DNA of 6,721 nt, taken from positions 1 through 6,721 of the forward strand of contig JBBSLT010000137.1 of NCBI GenBank assembly GCA_038233555.1. The letters run 5' to 3'. The DNA is from JADDRA01 sp038233555. GTDB taxonomy: Bacteria; Actinomycetota; Acidimicrobiia; Acidimicrobiales; CADCSY01. Below are positions 6,145 through 6,721 of this stretch, in pieces. How positions within the stretch are numbered: the stretch's first letter is position 1; each line of letters opens with the position of its first letter. The notes under the pieces are model-generated. The model saw only the letters and a program-made list of their open reading frames with translations, ran no database searches and was not told the DNA's origin. A program made the translations under genes and the position numbers.

Positions 6145-6721
6145 TCATGCCACCATCGCCAGGTCGGCCAGAGCTGCGAACCGCTCCTCGTGCGCCGCCA
6201 GTCGGGCGAGGCGTGCCCTCACCCGACTGACCACCTGGCGAACGACCTCGGGCGTCACGCCGTGACGGCGAGCCACGGTGAGCGCAGGCGAGGGGTCGCC
6301 GCCGGCCATCTGGGCCCGCACCTCCAACACGATGGCCCGGTCGCGCCGGGTGGCCACCTGCTCCAGAGCGGCGAGCACCAGGGCACAGCCGAAGTGGCTC
6401 TCGGCCAGGTGCGAGAGCACGTCGAGCTCGGCCGGGTCGACCACCAGGGCGGACGGTGGGCTATCTGTGCCCGTGTCGATGCGGTCAATGTCGAACTCGT
6501 CGGCGAACTGGCCGACCCAGGCCGAGGCGATGCGGCCCAGGCGGCGCCCGGCCCACGTCCACGGCAGGGCGCCGCCCGCCGTTCCAGGCCGCTCCGCAGT
6601 CGAACAGCTCGAAGCAGGCGTCGATCACCATGCCGTCCAGCTCCTCGGGCGCGATGCGCTCCACGCCGAGGCGACGTAGCTCCCGCCGCATGACGGCACC
6701 GATGTGCCCGCCGAACTCGAC
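6145..6721 (-). pseudogene. sigma-70-like (ECF-type) regulator, frameshifted and 5'-truncated by the window
   Basis: Reading leftward from the edge, one frame encodes MRRELRRLGVERIAPEELDG, then a helical stretch ending DCGAAWNGG, resembling sigma-70 region 2. It then degenerates and stops at 6485-6487. From about 6567 the next frame continues sensibly, with ALPWTWAGRRLGRIASAWVG and on to the TGA at 6145-6147. Its end, ALEQVATRRDRAIVLEVRAQ followed by PALTVARRHGVTPEVVRQVV and SRVRARL, looks like sigma region 4 with a helix-turn-helix. The downstream frame has no ATG or GTG until 6444, well inside the conserved run, so two genes are unlikely. Removing one base in 6566-6577, for example from the C-run 6575-6577, joins the halves into about 190 visible residues, the usual ECF size. 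This could be a true mutation, a sequence error or, less likely, a recoding site. The sigma-like assignment rests on pattern only and is moderate; the shift itself is clearer. Confidence 0.6.

Noticed and set aside
6145..6444. An independent 99-residue HTH protein starting at GTG 6444
   Set aside because: Coding-like sequence in the same frame runs on upstream of the GTG, and it joins well to the preceding frame after a one-base correction.
1..6721. CRISPR arrays, tRNA or rRNA genes, insertion sequences, attachment sites
   Set aside because: No spaced direct repeats, tRNA-like cloverleaf, transposase motifs or long terminal inverted repeats were found on either strand by eye.

Overview
The window is very GC-rich bacterial DNA. 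Its codons nearly always end in G or C, which fits a high-GC actinobacterium. An Acidimicrobiia-like or related lineage is only a guess from the style of the proteins. All supportable genes lie on the minus strand, so the window is best read from its right end to its left end. No tRNA, rRNA, CRISPR array, insertion sequence or other mobile element was seen. Every long plus-strand reading frame looks like an antisense shadow.

Reading right to left, the layout is as follows. (1) 6721-6145 holds a 5'-truncated sigma-70-like regulator whose reading frame breaks near 6566-6577. (2) A 250-bp spacer, 6144-5895, carries a good sigma-70-type promoter, an ideal Shine-Dalgarno site and CAAC/GTTG palindromes. 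(3) 5894-5481 encodes a PhnB-like VOC (glyoxalase-fold) protein. (4) 5458-4763 encodes a Dph6/diphthine-ammonia-ligase-type PP-loop ATPase, 22 bp after the VOC gene. (5) 4778-3306 encodes a two-domain protein overlapping the end of gene 4, with an ADP-ribosylglycohydrolase (ARH/DraG) fused to a dual-specificity-type phosphatase. (6) A 155-bp spacer, 3305-3151, contains two hairpins. (7) 3150 to beyond the left edge encodes about 1050 visible residues of an AddB-like RecB-family nuclease with a PD-(D/E)XK active site and the four cysteines of an AddB-type iron-sulfur cluster.

Genes 3, 4 and 5 look like one operon driven from the promoter near 5929-5957. Genes 4 and 5 overlap, so translational coupling is likely. 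The most unusual content is this operon: an ADP-ribosyl hydrolase and a phosphatase in one chain, made together with a Dph6-type ATP-dependent ligase in a lineage not expected to make diphthamide. The substrate is not evident. The nuclease gene is probably a separate function, double-strand-break processing with a UvrD/RecB-type helicase expected just beyond the left edge.
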